Positions 51,779 to 60,911 are shown, counted from the stretch's first letter. The stretch is 61,593 nt of DNA from Gemmatimonadota bacterium (GCA_003221035.1 QHUB01000021.1:1-61593); one strand, 5' to 3'. Translations and numbers: made by a program. The notes: generated from the sequence alone by a model not told the origin.

Positions 51779-52668
51779 AGGAAGCCCGCTGGCTGCTGCT
51801 GATTCATCAACTGCCGCCAAAGCCGGACTATTTCCGCGTGAAGATCTGGCGCCGGCTCCAGACGCTCGGCGCCGTCGCGATCAAGAATTCGGTCTATGCC
51901 CTGCCCTTCAGCGCTCAGGCGACCGAAGACTTCCAGTGGCTGCGCAAGGAAATCACGGCCGGGGGAGGAGAAGCGTCCGTATGCCGAGCGACGTTCGTGG
52001 ACGGGCTTTCGGATCCGGAAATCGAAGCCCTGTTTCGCGCGGCGCGCGATGCCGAATACGCCGAATTGACGAGCGCCGCGGAGCAGACCGGCTCGTCGAC
52101 CGACATCGCGCGGCTGGAGCGGAGGCTTCGGGATATCACCGCACTCGATCATTTCGGTGCTGAGGGACGCAAAGCCGCGGAGGCAGCGATGGCCAAACGC
52201 AAGACGCAAGCGACCAGCCGCCGGAAGGAAACGCGATCGACCCATCGGCGCGGTGTCACCTGGCTGACACGTCCCGACGTTCATGTCGACCGCATCGCCA
52301 GCGCATGGCTCATCAAACGGTTCATTGACCCGAAGGCCCGCTTCGTTTTTGGAGAGTCACGAGAAGGGGCGGTGACCTTCGACATGTTCGAAGGCGACTA
52401 TACGCACGAGGGCGATCGCTGCACGTTCGAGGTCCTGATGCAGCGCTTCACTCTGGACCAGGATCCGGCGCTTCGCGCCATCGGGGAAATGGTGCACGAC
52501 GTGGACTTGAAAGACGGCAAGTTCGGGCGTGAAGAGACACCCGGGTTCGCGCGTCTCATCTCGGGAATCGTGCACCGTCATGCTCGCGATGCCGCGCGCA
52601 TCGAGCGCGGCGCGGAACTGCTCAACGACCTTTACGAATCAGTACGGCAGTCCCCACCAGCGCGATGA
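51775..52668 (+). CDS. chrB: Chromate resistance protein ChrB family
   Basis: A 297-residue protein with both ChrB halves. The N-terminal domain is RWLLLIHQLPPKPDYFRVKIWRRLQTLGAVAIKNSVYALPF. The C-terminal domain contains TRPDVHVDRIASAWLIKRFIDPKARFVF, FDMFEGDYTHEGDRCTFEVLM and MVHDVDLKDGKFGREETPG. ChrB is reported as a chromate-responsive regulator or accessory factor. No chrA transporter lies in the window. It is coupled by ATGA to the AhpD-like gene and overlaps the convergent SURF1 gene by 47 bp. Confidence 0.9.
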   Translation: MKEARWLLLIHQLPPKPDYFRVKIWRRLQTLGAVAIKNSVYALPFSAQATEDFQWLRKEITAGGGEASVCRATFVDGLSDPEIEALFRAARDAEYAELTSAAEQTGSSTDIARLERRLRDITALDHFGAEGRKAAEAAMAKRKTQATSRRKETRSTHRRGVTWLTRPDVHVDRIASAWLIKRFIDPKARFVFGESREGAVTFDMFEGDYTHEGDRCTFEVLMQRFTLDQDPALRAIGEMVHDVDLKDGKFGREETPGFARLISGIVHRHARDAARIERGAELLNDLYESVRQSPPAR

Positions 52669-53254
52669 CCGCAAAGCTGAACCACTGAATCGCGTAGGAC
52701 AGGTGCGGGCCGTTGTCGAGCACGGGCGGCGGCCAGCGGCGCGGCAGGCCGGTCGTGGCCGGCGGATCGGGTTTCTCGAGCTCGATGACGAAGGGCAAGA
52801 AGCCGGTCGCAGTCACGTCGCCGCGACCCCGCGGTGGGATGAACGCGATCCCCGCTACCGTCACGGTGTCGGGCTCTCGATAGGCGCCGTGATCGACGTG
52901 AAACGCGTCGGGTGAGTAGACCCAGCCCCGGTCCACCAACACACGCGCTCCGTCCGCCAAGCGCAGCGGAGTGATCAATGCCACGCCCGGGGTGCCCTCG
53001 AAGCTGCGTCCCGGCCAGGTCAGTTCCGCCCCGAAATCGTAGACACCGCGGGCCGTGATGCGCCGCAGCCGAACGGAGTCCGGTGACACGCCGCCGTCGT
53101 GTATCTCGAGCGGCGGCAACGCGAGCCGAGCCGCCACGACCGCATTGCGTGCGCGCCGCTGCCGCAGCCGACTCAGCTGCCAGAACCCCAAGGACACACA
53201 TCCGCCCGCGATCAGCACCGCGGCGACGGCGAGCGTTACGTCGCGGCGCTGCAC
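52622..53254 (-). CDS. SURF1-family cytochrome oxidase assembly protein
   Basis: A 210-residue SURF1 protein: an N-terminal membrane helix followed by LGFWQLSRLRQRRARN, a periplasmic domain with GVYDFGAELTWPGRSFEGTPGVALITPLRLADGARVLVDRGWV, and a C-terminal HLSYAIQWFSFAVIALVGTAVLI helix. It helps heme insertion into heme-copper oxidases, consistent with an aerobic chain containing alternative complex III. It overlaps the GIY-YIG gene by 19 bp. Confidence 0.93.
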   Translation of the reverse strand: MQRRDVTLAVAAVLIAGGCVSLGFWQLSRLRQRRARNAVVAARLALPPLEIHDGGVSPDSVRLRRITARGVYDFGAELTWPGRSFEGTPGVALITPLRLADGARVLVDRGWVYSPDAFHVDHGAYREPDTVTVAGIAFIPPRGRGDVTATGFLPFVIELEKPDPPATTGLPRRWPPPVLDNGPHLSYAIQWFSFAVIALVGTAVLIRKGR

Positions 53255-53490
53255 AACGCGAGTTTCTCGACCCGCGACAGCCGGCGAATCGCCGCTTCCC
53301 GCTTCAATGCGCTGCCGTGGTCACGAACCACCTCTTGATAGGCGAGAGCCACGGGACGGCGCGAGCGTGTATACGCACTCGCCTTGCCGCATTGATGCGA
53401 TGCGAGACGCCGCGGCAAGTCGTTGGTGATACCGGTGTAGAGGGAGCCATCGCGGCAACGCAGCAGATAGACCATCCAGGGGAGGGGCAC
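53236..53490 (-). CDS. GIY-YIG domain protein (UPF0213/YhbQ-type)
   Basis: An 84-residue single-domain GIY-YIG protein. MVYLLRCRDGSLYTGITNDLPRRLASHQCGKASAYTRSRRPVALAYQEV contains VYLLRC/YTG as the GIY-YIG strands, a catalytic Arg in DLPRRLASH, and Glu in REAAIRRLS. Members have nuclease-like folds with uncertain cellular roles. It is the first gene of a two-gene minus unit with SURF1. Confidence 0.93.
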   Translation of the reverse strand: MPLPWMVYLLRCRDGSLYTGITNDLPRRLASHQCGKASAYTRSRRPVALAYQEVVRDHGSALKREAAIRRLSRVEKLALCSAAT

Positions 53491-53511
53491 GGCTCAAACT
53501 AGCGGGGCGAT

Positions 53512-54720
53512 TTGCGGCGCGCCATTTTGCCGCGCGTGAGACGCATCCTCGCCTGGTGCCTGTTCGATTTCGCCAACTCGGCCTACTCCGCAGTCATCGT
53601 CGTCAGCGTCTTCAGCGTGTATTACGTCACACACATCGTGGGCAACGAGCACGGCCTCGGCGACCTGTGGTGGGGTCGTGCCATTTCGATGTCGCTGCTG
53701 CTCGTGGTACTGACGGGTCCCGTGCTGGGAGCCCTCGCCGACCGCGCCGGCCTTCGGATGCGCTTCTTCGTCGCGTTCACGGCACTGTGCATCGCCTGCA
53801 TCGCGCTGTTCACGACGCTCGGGCCGGGCATGATCCTGCGTGGCTTCGCGCTGATCGCGCTGGCGAACTTCGGATTCGAAAGCTCCCAGATCTACTACAA
53901 CTCGTACCTGCCGGACATCGCCCCACCGGGCAAGCTCGGCTGGGTGTCGGGGCTTGGGTTTGCCATCGGATATCTGGGGTCCATTGTGGGGCTGGTCGTT
54001 GCGCTACCGCTCGTCAACGCGCACCGGTTCAACCTGCTGTGGCTGCTCGTCGCGGCCTTCTTTGCCGTGTTCGCCATCCCTTCGTTCCTCGCGATGCCGC
54101 CCGACCGGCCGCAGCCCGACAAGCACGTCGATCTGCGTCGCATCGTCCGCGACGTGCTCGCCAATCAGCCGCTCCGCCGATTCCTGCTCGCGTTCTTTCT
54201 CTACTTCGACGGCGTCGAGACGACGATCGTGTTCTCGGGGATTTACGCGGCGACGACGCTGAAATTCACGACGCCGGAGGTGATCAAGCTCTTCCTCGCG
54301 GTACAGTTCTCCGCCCTGCTGGGCGCGCTCGCGTTGGCGAAGCCGACCGATCGGTGGGGCGCCAAAAAGGTGATCACGGTGACGCTGCTGCTCTGGATCG
54401 GCGTCTCGCTGAGCGCCTACTTTGCCGAGGCGAAGTCCACGTTCTTTGCGGTGGCGGTCACGGCGGGACTTGGACTGGGCTCGATCCAGGCGGCGAGTCG
54501 AGCGTTGATGGCATCGCTGATTCCGGCAGGCAAAGAATCCGAGCTCTTTGGATTCTACGCGCTGTGCGGAAAGTCGTCCTCGATCCTGGGGCCGCTGGTC
54601 TTCGGCGCCGTGTCGTATCTCGCCGGAAACCAGCGCGCGGCGGTCGCCGCGGTGGGCGTGTTCTTTGTGGCGGGGCTGCTGCTGTTGCAGCGCGTCAGAC
54701 CAGCTTTGCCACCATCGTAA
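53512..54720 (+). CDS. UMF1/ATG22-type MFS transporter
   Basis: A roughly 400-residue major facilitator of the UMF1 group. LAWCLFDFANSAYSAVIVVSVFSVYY is the diagnostic first helix, LADRAGLRMRFF the loop 2-3, and FESSQIYYNSYLPDIAPPGKLGWVSGLGFAIGYLGSIVGL the central signature. Start is TTG 53512 or GTG 53536; the first family motif begins just after the latter. Substrate is unknown, and amino-acid export is proposed for some relatives. It converges on osmC with a 26-bp overlap. Confidence 0.92.
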   Translation: MRRAILPRVRRILAWCLFDFANSAYSAVIVVSVFSVYYVTHIVGNEHGLGDLWWGRAISMSLLLVVLTGPVLGALADRAGLRMRFFVAFTALCIACIALFTTLGPGMILRGFALIALANFGFESSQIYYNSYLPDIAPPGKLGWVSGLGFAIGYLGSIVGLVVALPLVNAHRFNLLWLLVAAFFAVFAIPSFLAMPPDRPQPDKHVDLRRIVRDVLANQPLRRFLLAFFLYFDGVETTIVFSGIYAATTLKFTTPEVIKLFLAVQFSALLGALALAKPTDRWGAKKVITVTLLLWIGVSLSAYFAEAKSTFFAVAVTAGLGLGSIQAASRALMASLIPAGKESELFGFYALCGKSSSILGPLVFGAVSYLAGNQRAAVAAVGVFFVAGLLLLQRVRPALPPS

Positions 54721-55123
54721 TCTCGACGTTCCCCTGCAGCGCCTTGGAGACCGGGCAGTTCTTCTTGGCGCCCTCGGCCGCCTTCTCGAATGCCGCCTGA
54801 TCGATGCCTTCGACTTTGCCGCGCACGTCGAGCGCGCTGCGCGTGACTTTGGGCGCGCCGTCCACAGTTTCGATGGTGACCGCGGCGCGGGTTTCGATGC
54901 GGGTCACGGGATGGCCGGCCTTCTCGAGTGCCGCCGACAACGCCATGCTGAAACAGCCGGCATGGGCCGCGGCCATCAACTCCTCGGGGTTCGAGCCTTT
55001 CTTGCCTTCGAAGCGCGTGCCAAAGCTGAAGGCGCCGCTGAAGACGCCGCTCTGGGCCTTGAACGTGCCTTTTCCTTCTTTGAGCTTGCCTTCCCATATC
55101 GCTACGGCATTGCTGGTCGCCAT
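54695..55123 (-). CDS. osmC: OsmC-family peroxiredoxin
   Basis: A 142-residue OsmC/Ohr-fold hydroperoxide reductase. SNPEELMAAAHAGCFSMALSAALEKAGHP holds the peroxidatic Cys and KNCPVSKALQG the resolving Cys. The SNPEELMAAAHAGCF form marks OsmC rather than Ohr. It detoxifies organic peroxides with thiol reductants. It is divergent from the VOC gene with 96 bp between the starts. Confidence 0.93.
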   Translation of the reverse strand: MATSNAVAIWEGKLKEGKGTFKAQSGVFSGAFSFGTRFEGKKGSNPEELMAAAHAGCFSMALSAALEKAGHPVTRIETRAAVTIETVDGAPKVTRSALDVRGKVEGIDQAAFEKAAEGAKKNCPVSKALQGNVEITMVAKLV

Positions 55124-55219
55124 CGGCTCGGTCCTGGAGGAGTGAGGGAAAGGGGAATCTGGCGAGAGGCTGGTTGGTTCGCTACGCTTTTGACACCTCG
55201 AGCTTTTGGAGCTAATCCG

Positions 55220-55690
55220 ATGGCTGCCAGGAAACCGCGTTCCAAGACGTCCCGCGCGAAGAAGCCTCGCGCCGCAAAGCCCCGGCTCGGCGCGCGCCGC
55301 CAGCCGGAAACGCTCCGCCTCCGGAAGCTGACGCCGGGATTCACATCAACCGATCTGCAGCGCAGCATCACGTTCTATCGGGACGTGCTCGGCTTTGTCA
55401 TCGGCGACGAATGGCGCGAGAACGGAACGCTCACGGGATGCGAGATCCACGCCGGCGCGATCACGCTCATGCTCAACCAGGACGACTTCGCCAAGGGTCG
55501 GGACCGCCAAAAGGGTGTGGGGTCTCGGATCTGGTGTCACACGGCGCAGGACCTCGACAAGGTCGCGGCGGAAATCAAAGCGCGCGGCGGCGCCCTCGAT
55601 CAGGAACCGCAGGACATGCCGTGGGGAGATCGCGTGTTCATGATCACCGATCCCGACGGCTTCAAGTTCACGTTCGTGCAAGCGCGTTGA
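55220..55690 (+). CDS. Glyoxalase/VOC-superfamily protein with basic N-terminal tail
   Basis: A 156-residue protein whose first 35 residues are Lys/Arg/Pro/Ala-rich (KPRSKTSRAKKPRAAKPRLG), followed by a single VOC module. FTSTDLQRSITFYRDVLGFVIG opens the module, GAITLMLNQDD carries the second strand, and VFMITDPDGFKFTFVQAR the terminal Glu-position strand (here Lys/Phe). The tail resembles nucleic-acid-binding extensions. The ATG at 55220 has GGAGC upstream. The stop overlaps the next gene's TTG start (TTGA). Confidence 0.88.
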   Translation: MAARKPRSKTSRAKKPRAAKPRLGARRQPETLRLRKLTPGFTSTDLQRSITFYRDVLGFVIGDEWRENGTLTGCEIHAGAITLMLNQDDFAKGRDRQKGVGSRIWCHTAQDLDKVAAEIKARGGALDQEPQDMPWGDRVFMITDPDGFKFTFVQAR

Positions 55691-57588
55691 GTCTTTCGCC
55701 CGCCGCGCGAACCGTGCTGCGGGCGGTCGCGACGACGCTGGTCCCAGACGGCGCCGCAGATCTCGGCGACCAGGTTGCCGAGAGTATCTCGGGACTTCCC
55801 CGCCCTCGGGACCGCGCCGAGCTCGATCTGCTGCTGCGGCTGCTCGACTTCAGCGTCGTCAATCTGGTCCTCAGCGGAATCCCAAAAGCGTTCACAGCCA
55901 TGTCCGGCATCGAACGCGAGCGGTGTCTGCGCGGCTGGGCGACGAGCCGATTACCACAGCGGCGAAAAGCATTTCAGGCACTCAAGCGTCTGACTACGGT
56001 CAGACACTACACCACTGCGGCCGGCGCACACAGCATCGGCTATCCCGGGCCACTCGGCCCTCCGCCGAGCGTCCCTAAACCCATCAAGCCGCTCGTTGTC
56101 GCAACGGATACGACGCTCAGCTGCGACGTCGTGGTCATCGGCTCGGGCGCGGGCGGCGGCGTCGTCGCCGCGGAGCTCAACGCCGCGGGTAAAGACGTCA
56201 TCGTTCTGGAAAAGGGCGGCTACCAGAACGAGGGCGATTTCACCCATCGAGAGGCCGACGCGCTTCGGACGATGTATGACGCCGGCGGCCTGCTCGCGAC
56301 GAGCGATCTCGGGCTGGTCGTGCTGCAGGGCTCGACGCTGGGCGGTGGGACCGTGATCAATTACACCACGAGTTTTGCGACGCCGGATGCGGTGCGCCAT
56401 GAGTGGGCCAGCGAACATGACCTGCCACATTTCGAAACCGCCGAGTACACGCGCTCAATCGAGGCGGTCGCGAGACGACTGGGCGTCAACACGGATCAGG
56501 CAAAACCATCGGGCCGGGACCAGATCCTGATTCGCGGCCTCGAGCGGCTCGGCTGGCACCACGGTCTGTTGCCGCGCGATGTGCAAGGCTGTGCGCAGGA
56601 TGACGGCTGTGGGTACTGCGGCATGGGCTGCCGAAGGGGAGCGAAGCAGTCCACGCTGATCACGTATCTACAGGATGCGGCCGCGCGTGGCACGCGCATC
56701 GTGGTGAACTGCGACGTGCAGCGTGTGATGATCGAGGCCGGCAGAGTGACGGGCGTGACCGCGCGAGTCGAGAATCACACAGTCAGCGTGCGCGCAAAGT
56801 CGGTCGTGGTGGCGGCAGGCTCCATCCATTCGCCGGCACTGCTGCTGCGATCGGGAGTGCATCTGCACGCGCTAGGGCGAAACCTCGCATTGCATCCGGC
56901 CACGGCGGTACTCGCGCATATGAACGAAGACGTACGGCCCTGGACCGGCACAGTCCAGGCGCATTACTCCGATCAGTTCGCCGACCTTGATCGCGGCTAC
57001 GGGTTCAAATTCGAGACTGCGCCCGTGCATCCCTCGCTGCAGGCGCTCGCGGCGCCGTGGGAGTCGGCGGCGAGCCATCGCGCACGGATGACACAGTTGC
57101 GGCGCACCGCGCCCGTTGGGATCCTGTTGCGAGATCGGTTCGGCGGCCGCGTGACTGTGGATCGGCACGGGGCGGCTGTGACCCACTATCGCCTCTCGAG
57201 CTACGACCGCGCGCACCTGCGGCGCGCCATTGCGGCGGCCGCCGAGCTGCTGGAAGCCGCCGGCGCCCGGGACATCTGGCTTCCCCTGGCCCGGGCCGTC
57301 AGCTACGAGCCGAGCACCACGGCTGCCCGGGAAGGCTGGCTCCGTCGCGTGGATGCCGCAGGTTGGGGATCGAACCAGCTGCTGCTCGTCACCTTCCATC
57401 AGATGGCTTCCTGCCGCATGGGCGCAAGCGCGGCCACGTCGGTGGTGGATGCCGAACACCGGGTGTGGGGTATACGAGGCCTGTATGTTGCGGACGCGAG
57501 CACCTTCCCTAGCGCGTCCGGTGTGAACCCAATGCTCACTGTGATGGCAATCGCGCACCGCGCTGCCGGTGTGATCGCGACTCATTAG
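55687..57588 (+). CDS. GMC oxidoreductase, long-chain alcohol oxidase (FAO) type
   Basis: A 633-residue FAD oxidoreductase. An N-terminal helical domain (AARTVLRAVATTLVPDGA..., residues about 5-110) resembles the leading domain of long-chain alcohol oxidases and gluconate-dehydrogenase subunit 3. VVVIGSGAGGGVVAAEL is the FAD Rossmann motif, STLGGGTVINYTTSF the second GMC block, and CGYCGMGCRRGAKQST the cysteine-rich FAO signature. FHQMASCRMG and SGVNPMLTVMAIAHRAA close the active site. It likely oxidises fatty alcohols or sterol-like alcohols. TTG 55687 is the start, overlapping the VOC stop. Confidence 0.88.
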   Translation: MSLSPAARTVLRAVATTLVPDGAADLGDQVAESISGLPRPRDRAELDLLLRLLDFSVVNLVLSGIPKAFTAMSGIERERCLRGWATSRLPQRRKAFQALKRLTTVRHYTTAAGAHSIGYPGPLGPPPSVPKPIKPLVVATDTTLSCDVVVIGSGAGGGVVAAELNAAGKDVIVLEKGGYQNEGDFTHREADALRTMYDAGGLLATSDLGLVVLQGSTLGGGTVINYTTSFATPDAVRHEWASEHDLPHFETAEYTRSIEAVARRLGVNTDQAKPSGRDQILIRGLERLGWHHGLLPRDVQGCAQDDGCGYCGMGCRRGAKQSTLITYLQDAAARGTRIVVNCDVQRVMIEAGRVTGVTARVENHTVSVRAKSVVVAAGSIHSPALLLRSGVHLHALGRNLALHPATAVLAHMNEDVRPWTGTVQAHYSDQFADLDRGYGFKFETAPVHPSLQALAAPWESAASHRARMTQLRRTAPVGILLRDRFGGRVTVDRHGAAVTHYRLSSYDRAHLRRAIAAAAELLEAAGARDIWLPLARAVSYEPSTTAAREGWLRRVDAAGWGSNQLLLVTFHQMASCRMGASAATSVVDAEHRVWGIRGLYVADASTFPSASGVNPMLTVMAIAHRAAGVIATH

Positions 57589-57596
57589 GAGACCGC

Positions 57597-59462
57597 ATGC
57601 TCGCGTTGTTGCTCATGCTGCAACAGTCCGTCGCCGATTCCTCACCATTTCGCCCGCTCGCGTTGCCGCCACCGACGGCGGCGCGGACGGCCGTGGGCAC
57701 ACCGGGCCGCGGCTACTGGCAACAGCGCGCCGATTATACGCTGCAGGCGACGCTCGATACGGCGACCAACATGCTCCGCGGCACCGGCAAGATCTATTAC
57801 GTCAATCGCTCGCCGGAGACGCTCGACTACGTGTGGGTTCAGCTCGATCAAAACCTGTTCGCTCCCGGCTCGGTCTCGAATACCCTGAACCTGCCGCCGC
57901 TGCGCTTCGCGGGCGGCGTCGTCTTCGATTTCAGCGGCAAGGGTTTCGTCGGCGGAATCACGATCGACAAGTTCGCGGTCGCCGGGCGCGCGCTGACCAC
58001 GAAGGTTTTCGGCACCATGATGCGGGTCGAGCTGCCCCGCCCGTTGGCGCCCAATTTGAGCGTCACGTTCGACGTCGCATGGCACTTTCCGATTCCGCCC
58101 TACGGCGGCGGACGCATGGGACGCGTGGGCTCGCGGTTCTATGAGATGGGCCAGTGGTACCCACGCATGGCGGTGTACGACGACGTGCACGGCTGGAACA
58201 CGATGCCCTTCCTGGGCGCGGGGGAGTTTTACCTCGAGTACGGCGACTTCGATGTGAGTCTCACGCTGCCGGCCGGATTCACGGTCACCGCCACCGGCAT
58301 GCTCGCCAATCCCTCCATCGTGCGATCGGCGCAGGAGGGCTCCCGAATCGCGCGCGCGTTTGCGGCGCCGGGGCAGGTCGTGCAGGTCATCACGCGCCCG
58401 GAAGCCGCTGCGAACGCGACGCGGCGCGTCGCGGGCACAAAGACGTGGCGCTTCACGTCGAGCGGCGTACGCGATTTCGCCTGGGCCGCCGGGTCGGGTC
58501 TGCGCTGGGACGCGAGCGTGTTCAACGGCATTCTGGTCCAGACGTTCTATCACCCCGATGCCACGCCGTGGGAAGAATCGAACACCATGCTGCGCTTTGC
58601 GGTCCGCCATTTCTCGGGCGCGCTCGGCGAGTATCCGTGGCCGCAGATCTCGGCAATCGAAGGCCTGGTCGAGGGCATGGAATACCCGATGGTCATCTTC
58701 TGCCCCTCGCTCCAAAAGCGCGAGGACCAGTACTGGGTGCTCATGCACGAGCTCGGCCATCAATGGTTCCCGATGCAGGTGGGGTCCGACGAGCGCCGCT
58801 ATCCCTGGATGGACGAAGGCTTCAACACATTCGCAGACTACGACGCCGCGGAGGACTTCTTCAAGGGCACGGCGTACGGCGACACCGTGCGACGCGAGCT
58901 CTTGGGCGCGTATGCGGCGACGGCGCTGCCGGGCACCGAGCAGCCGCTGATCAGCAAGCCCGACGAAGTGCGTGAGCTGTACTGGACGGCGTACCAAAAG
59001 CCGGCGCTCATGCTCACGATTCTGCGCGACGCCGTGCTCGGTCGAGAGGAGTTCGACCGCGCGTTCAAGGAGTACGTGCAACGATGGAGGTTCAAACACC
59101 CACAGCCGGCGGATTTCTTTCGGCTGATGAGCAATCAGACAGGGCGGGATCTCGATTGGTTCTGGCGCGAATGGATCTACACCACTGCCCGGCTCGATCA
59201 GGCGATCGACTCGGTGCGCGCAGGGAGCGACACGACCTTCCTTTATCTCTCCAACCGCGGGCAGATGGTGCTGCCGGTCACGCTGGACCTGCGCTATGCG
59301 GATGGGTCGAGCGAATCACGGGTCTTGCCTGTCGAGATGTGGCATCTGGGTAGCCGGTTCACGTACCGGCTCGCCGGACAGAAACGTCTGAGCGGCGCGA
59401 CCATCGATCCGCGGGTTGTGTATCCGGATATTGCGCGAGACAACAACAGCTGGAAACGATGA
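57597..59462 (+). CDS. M1-family zinc metallopeptidase
   Basis: A 621-residue aminopeptidase-N-superfamily protein. HELGH (384-388) with Glu407 in WMDEGFN form the zinc site, and GMEYP takes the place of the exopeptidase GAMEN motif. The N-terminus (MLALLLMLQQSVADS) is a short signal peptide. The Ct domain (FFRLMSNQTGRDLDWFWREWIYTTARLD) is typical of secreted M1 peptidases in this lineage. GGAGA precedes the ATG. It is last in the VOC-FAO-M1 run and ends before a palindromic hairpin. Confidence 0.95.
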   Translation: MLALLLMLQQSVADSSPFRPLALPPPTAARTAVGTPGRGYWQQRADYTLQATLDTATNMLRGTGKIYYVNRSPETLDYVWVQLDQNLFAPGSVSNTLNLPPLRFAGGVVFDFSGKGFVGGITIDKFAVAGRALTTKVFGTMMRVELPRPLAPNLSVTFDVAWHFPIPPYGGGRMGRVGSRFYEMGQWYPRMAVYDDVHGWNTMPFLGAGEFYLEYGDFDVSLTLPAGFTVTATGMLANPSIVRSAQEGSRIARAFAAPGQVVQVITRPEAAANATRRVAGTKTWRFTSSGVRDFAWAAGSGLRWDASVFNGILVQTFYHPDATPWEESNTMLRFAVRHFSGALGEYPWPQISAIEGLVEGMEYPMVIFCPSLQKREDQYWVLMHELGHQWFPMQVGSDERRYPWMDEGFNTFADYDAAEDFFKGTAYGDTVRRELLGAYAATALPGTEQPLISKPDEVRELYWTAYQKPALMLTILRDAVLGREEFDRAFKEYVQRWRFKHPQPADFFRLMSNQTGRDLDWFWREWIYTTARLDQAIDSVRAGSDTTFLYLSNRGQMVLPVTLDLRYADGSSESRVLPVEMWHLGSRFTYRLAGQKRLSGATIDPRVVYPDIARDNNSWKR

Positions 59463-59472
59463 CGGGTTGGTA

Positions 59473-59500
59473 GTAGGGGCGCAGCATGCTGCGCCCCTAC
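59473..59500. terminator. 28-bp perfect palindrome, probable bidirectional terminator / dispersed repeat
   Basis: GTAGGGGCGCAGCA is followed at once by its exact complement TGCTGCGCCCCTAC. It lies between the convergent M1 peptidase and pntB stops and is followed by CTTTT on the plus strand. Palindromes of the GTAGGGGC...GCCCCTAC form are, from general knowledge, dispersed repeats in many genomes. Confidence 0.85.
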
Positions 59501-59504
59501 CTTT

Positions 59505-60911
59505 TCAATGTATCCCGCCGCTCCCGAACTGTTTGACCAGGTCCGACAGTACGGCCTTCGCGTCACCGAACAACATCCAGGTGTTGTCGAGGGTGTACAG
59601 CTCATTGTCGATGCCGGCGAAACCAGGATTCTTGCTGCGCTTCACGGCGAGCACCGTTTTCGCTTTGTCCGCATCGATGATCGGCATACCGTAGATGGGC
59701 GTGCTCTTGGCATAGCGCGCGGCTGGATTCACCACATCGTTCGCGCCGAGCACCAGCGCCACGTCGGTCTGCGGCATTTCGGGATTGATCTCATCCATCT
59801 CGACCAGCGCCGAATACGGAATGTTGGCCTCGGCGAGCAGCACGTTCATGTGGCCCGGCATGCGACCCGCGACCGGGTGAATTGCGAACTTGACGGTGAT
59901 GCCGCGCTTGCTGAGGGCGTCGTACAGCTCGGCGACTTTGTGCTGCGCTTGCGCAACCGCCATCCCGTAGCCCGGAATGATGACGACGGTACGCGCCTGC
60001 TCGAGCATCTGCGCGGCACCCTCGACGGTCTCCTGCTTCCACGCCTTCTGCTCGCCCGCGGCGAGTGCCGGCTGTGCCTTGCCGAACGCTCCGAACAACA
60101 CGTTGGTGAACGACCGGTTCATCGCTCGACACATGATGATCGAGAGAATCAAGCCGCTCGAGCCGTCGAGCGCGCCCGCCGTCACGAGGAGCTTGCTGTC
60201 GAGCACGAAGCCCATCGCCACGGCCGAAAGTCCCGCGTAGGCGTTCAGGATCGAGATCACGGTCGGCATGTCGGCGCCGCCGATTGGAATGATGAGAAAC
60301 ACACCGAAGATCAGCGCCAGGACCACGATCGCGAGAAATGCCTGCTGCGCCCACGGCGCGCCCGGGTGGAGCACCACGGCGACCGCAAGGCCAATCGCAA
60401 TCGCGAGCGCGCCGACGTTGACGACGTTTTGTCCCGGATAGGTGACCGGCCGCTGCGGGATCCATTTCACTTCCTGCAGCTTGCCCGCCGCCATGAGGCT
60501 GCCGGTGAACGTGAGAAATCCGAGGATCACTTCGGCGCACAGCGCGCCCATGCGGAAATGCGTCATCTCGACGGCCGCGTCACCGCCACGCCACAGAAAG
60601 TATTCGGCGGCGCCCACGAGTCCGGCCGCCAGGCCGCCGAACGCGTGCGAGAGCGCGGTTCGCTGCGGCACCGCCGTCAGGGGCACGCGCGACAGCGGCA
60701 CGCCGACCACAAATCCCAGCGCGATCGCGCCGATGATCCAGCGGTGGTGGATGATCCCGGGCTGGATCCAGGTCGCCAGTATGGCGACCGTCATGCCGAT
60801 GACGCCGGCGTACACGCCGCGCCGCGCCGTCTTGGGATCGTTCATCCAGTTCAGCGCGAAGATGAACAACGCCGTCGCCAGAATGGCGGACAGCTCGCTG
60901 ATGGTGCGCAT
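59505..60911 (-). CDS. pntB: NAD(P) transhydrogenase subunit beta
   Basis: A 468-residue membrane subunit of the proton-translocating transhydrogenase that couples the proton gradient to NADPH formation. It has about nine helices (residues 5-265), then the NADP-binding dIII domain with VVIIPGYGMAVAQAQHKVAELYDAL, AIHPVAGRMPGHMNVLLAEA and ANDVVNPAA...YGMPIIDADKAKTVLAVKRSKNPGFAG. The ATG at 60911 overlaps the stop of the small membrane subunit (TGATG). Confidence 0.97.
   Translation of the reverse strand: MRTISELSAILATALFIFALNWMNDPKTARRGVYAGVIGMTVAILATWIQPGIIHHRWIIGAIALGFVVGVPLSRVPLTAVPQRTALSHAFGGLAAGLVGAAEYFLWRGGDAAVEMTHFRMGALCAEVILGFLTFTGSLMAAGKLQEVKWIPQRPVTYPGQNVVNVGALAIAIGLAVAVVLHPGAPWAQQAFLAIVVLALIFGVFLIIPIGGADMPTVISILNAYAGLSAVAMGFVLDSKLLVTAGALDGSSGLILSIIMCRAMNRSFTNVLFGAFGKAQPALAAGEQKAWKQETVEGAAQMLEQARTVVIIPGYGMAVAQAQHKVAELYDALSKRGITVKFAIHPVAGRMPGHMNVLLAEANIPYSALVEMDEINPEMPQTDVALVLGANDVVNPAARYAKSTPIYGMPIIDADKAKTVLAVKRSKNPGFAGIDNELYTLDNTWMLFGDAKAVLSDLVKQFGSGGIH

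Noticed and set aside
55190-55218. TTGACA with TAATCC as a promoter for the VOC gene
   Set aside because: The -35 is perfect but the -10 is weak and lies 1 bp from the start codon, so it is not listed as a feature.
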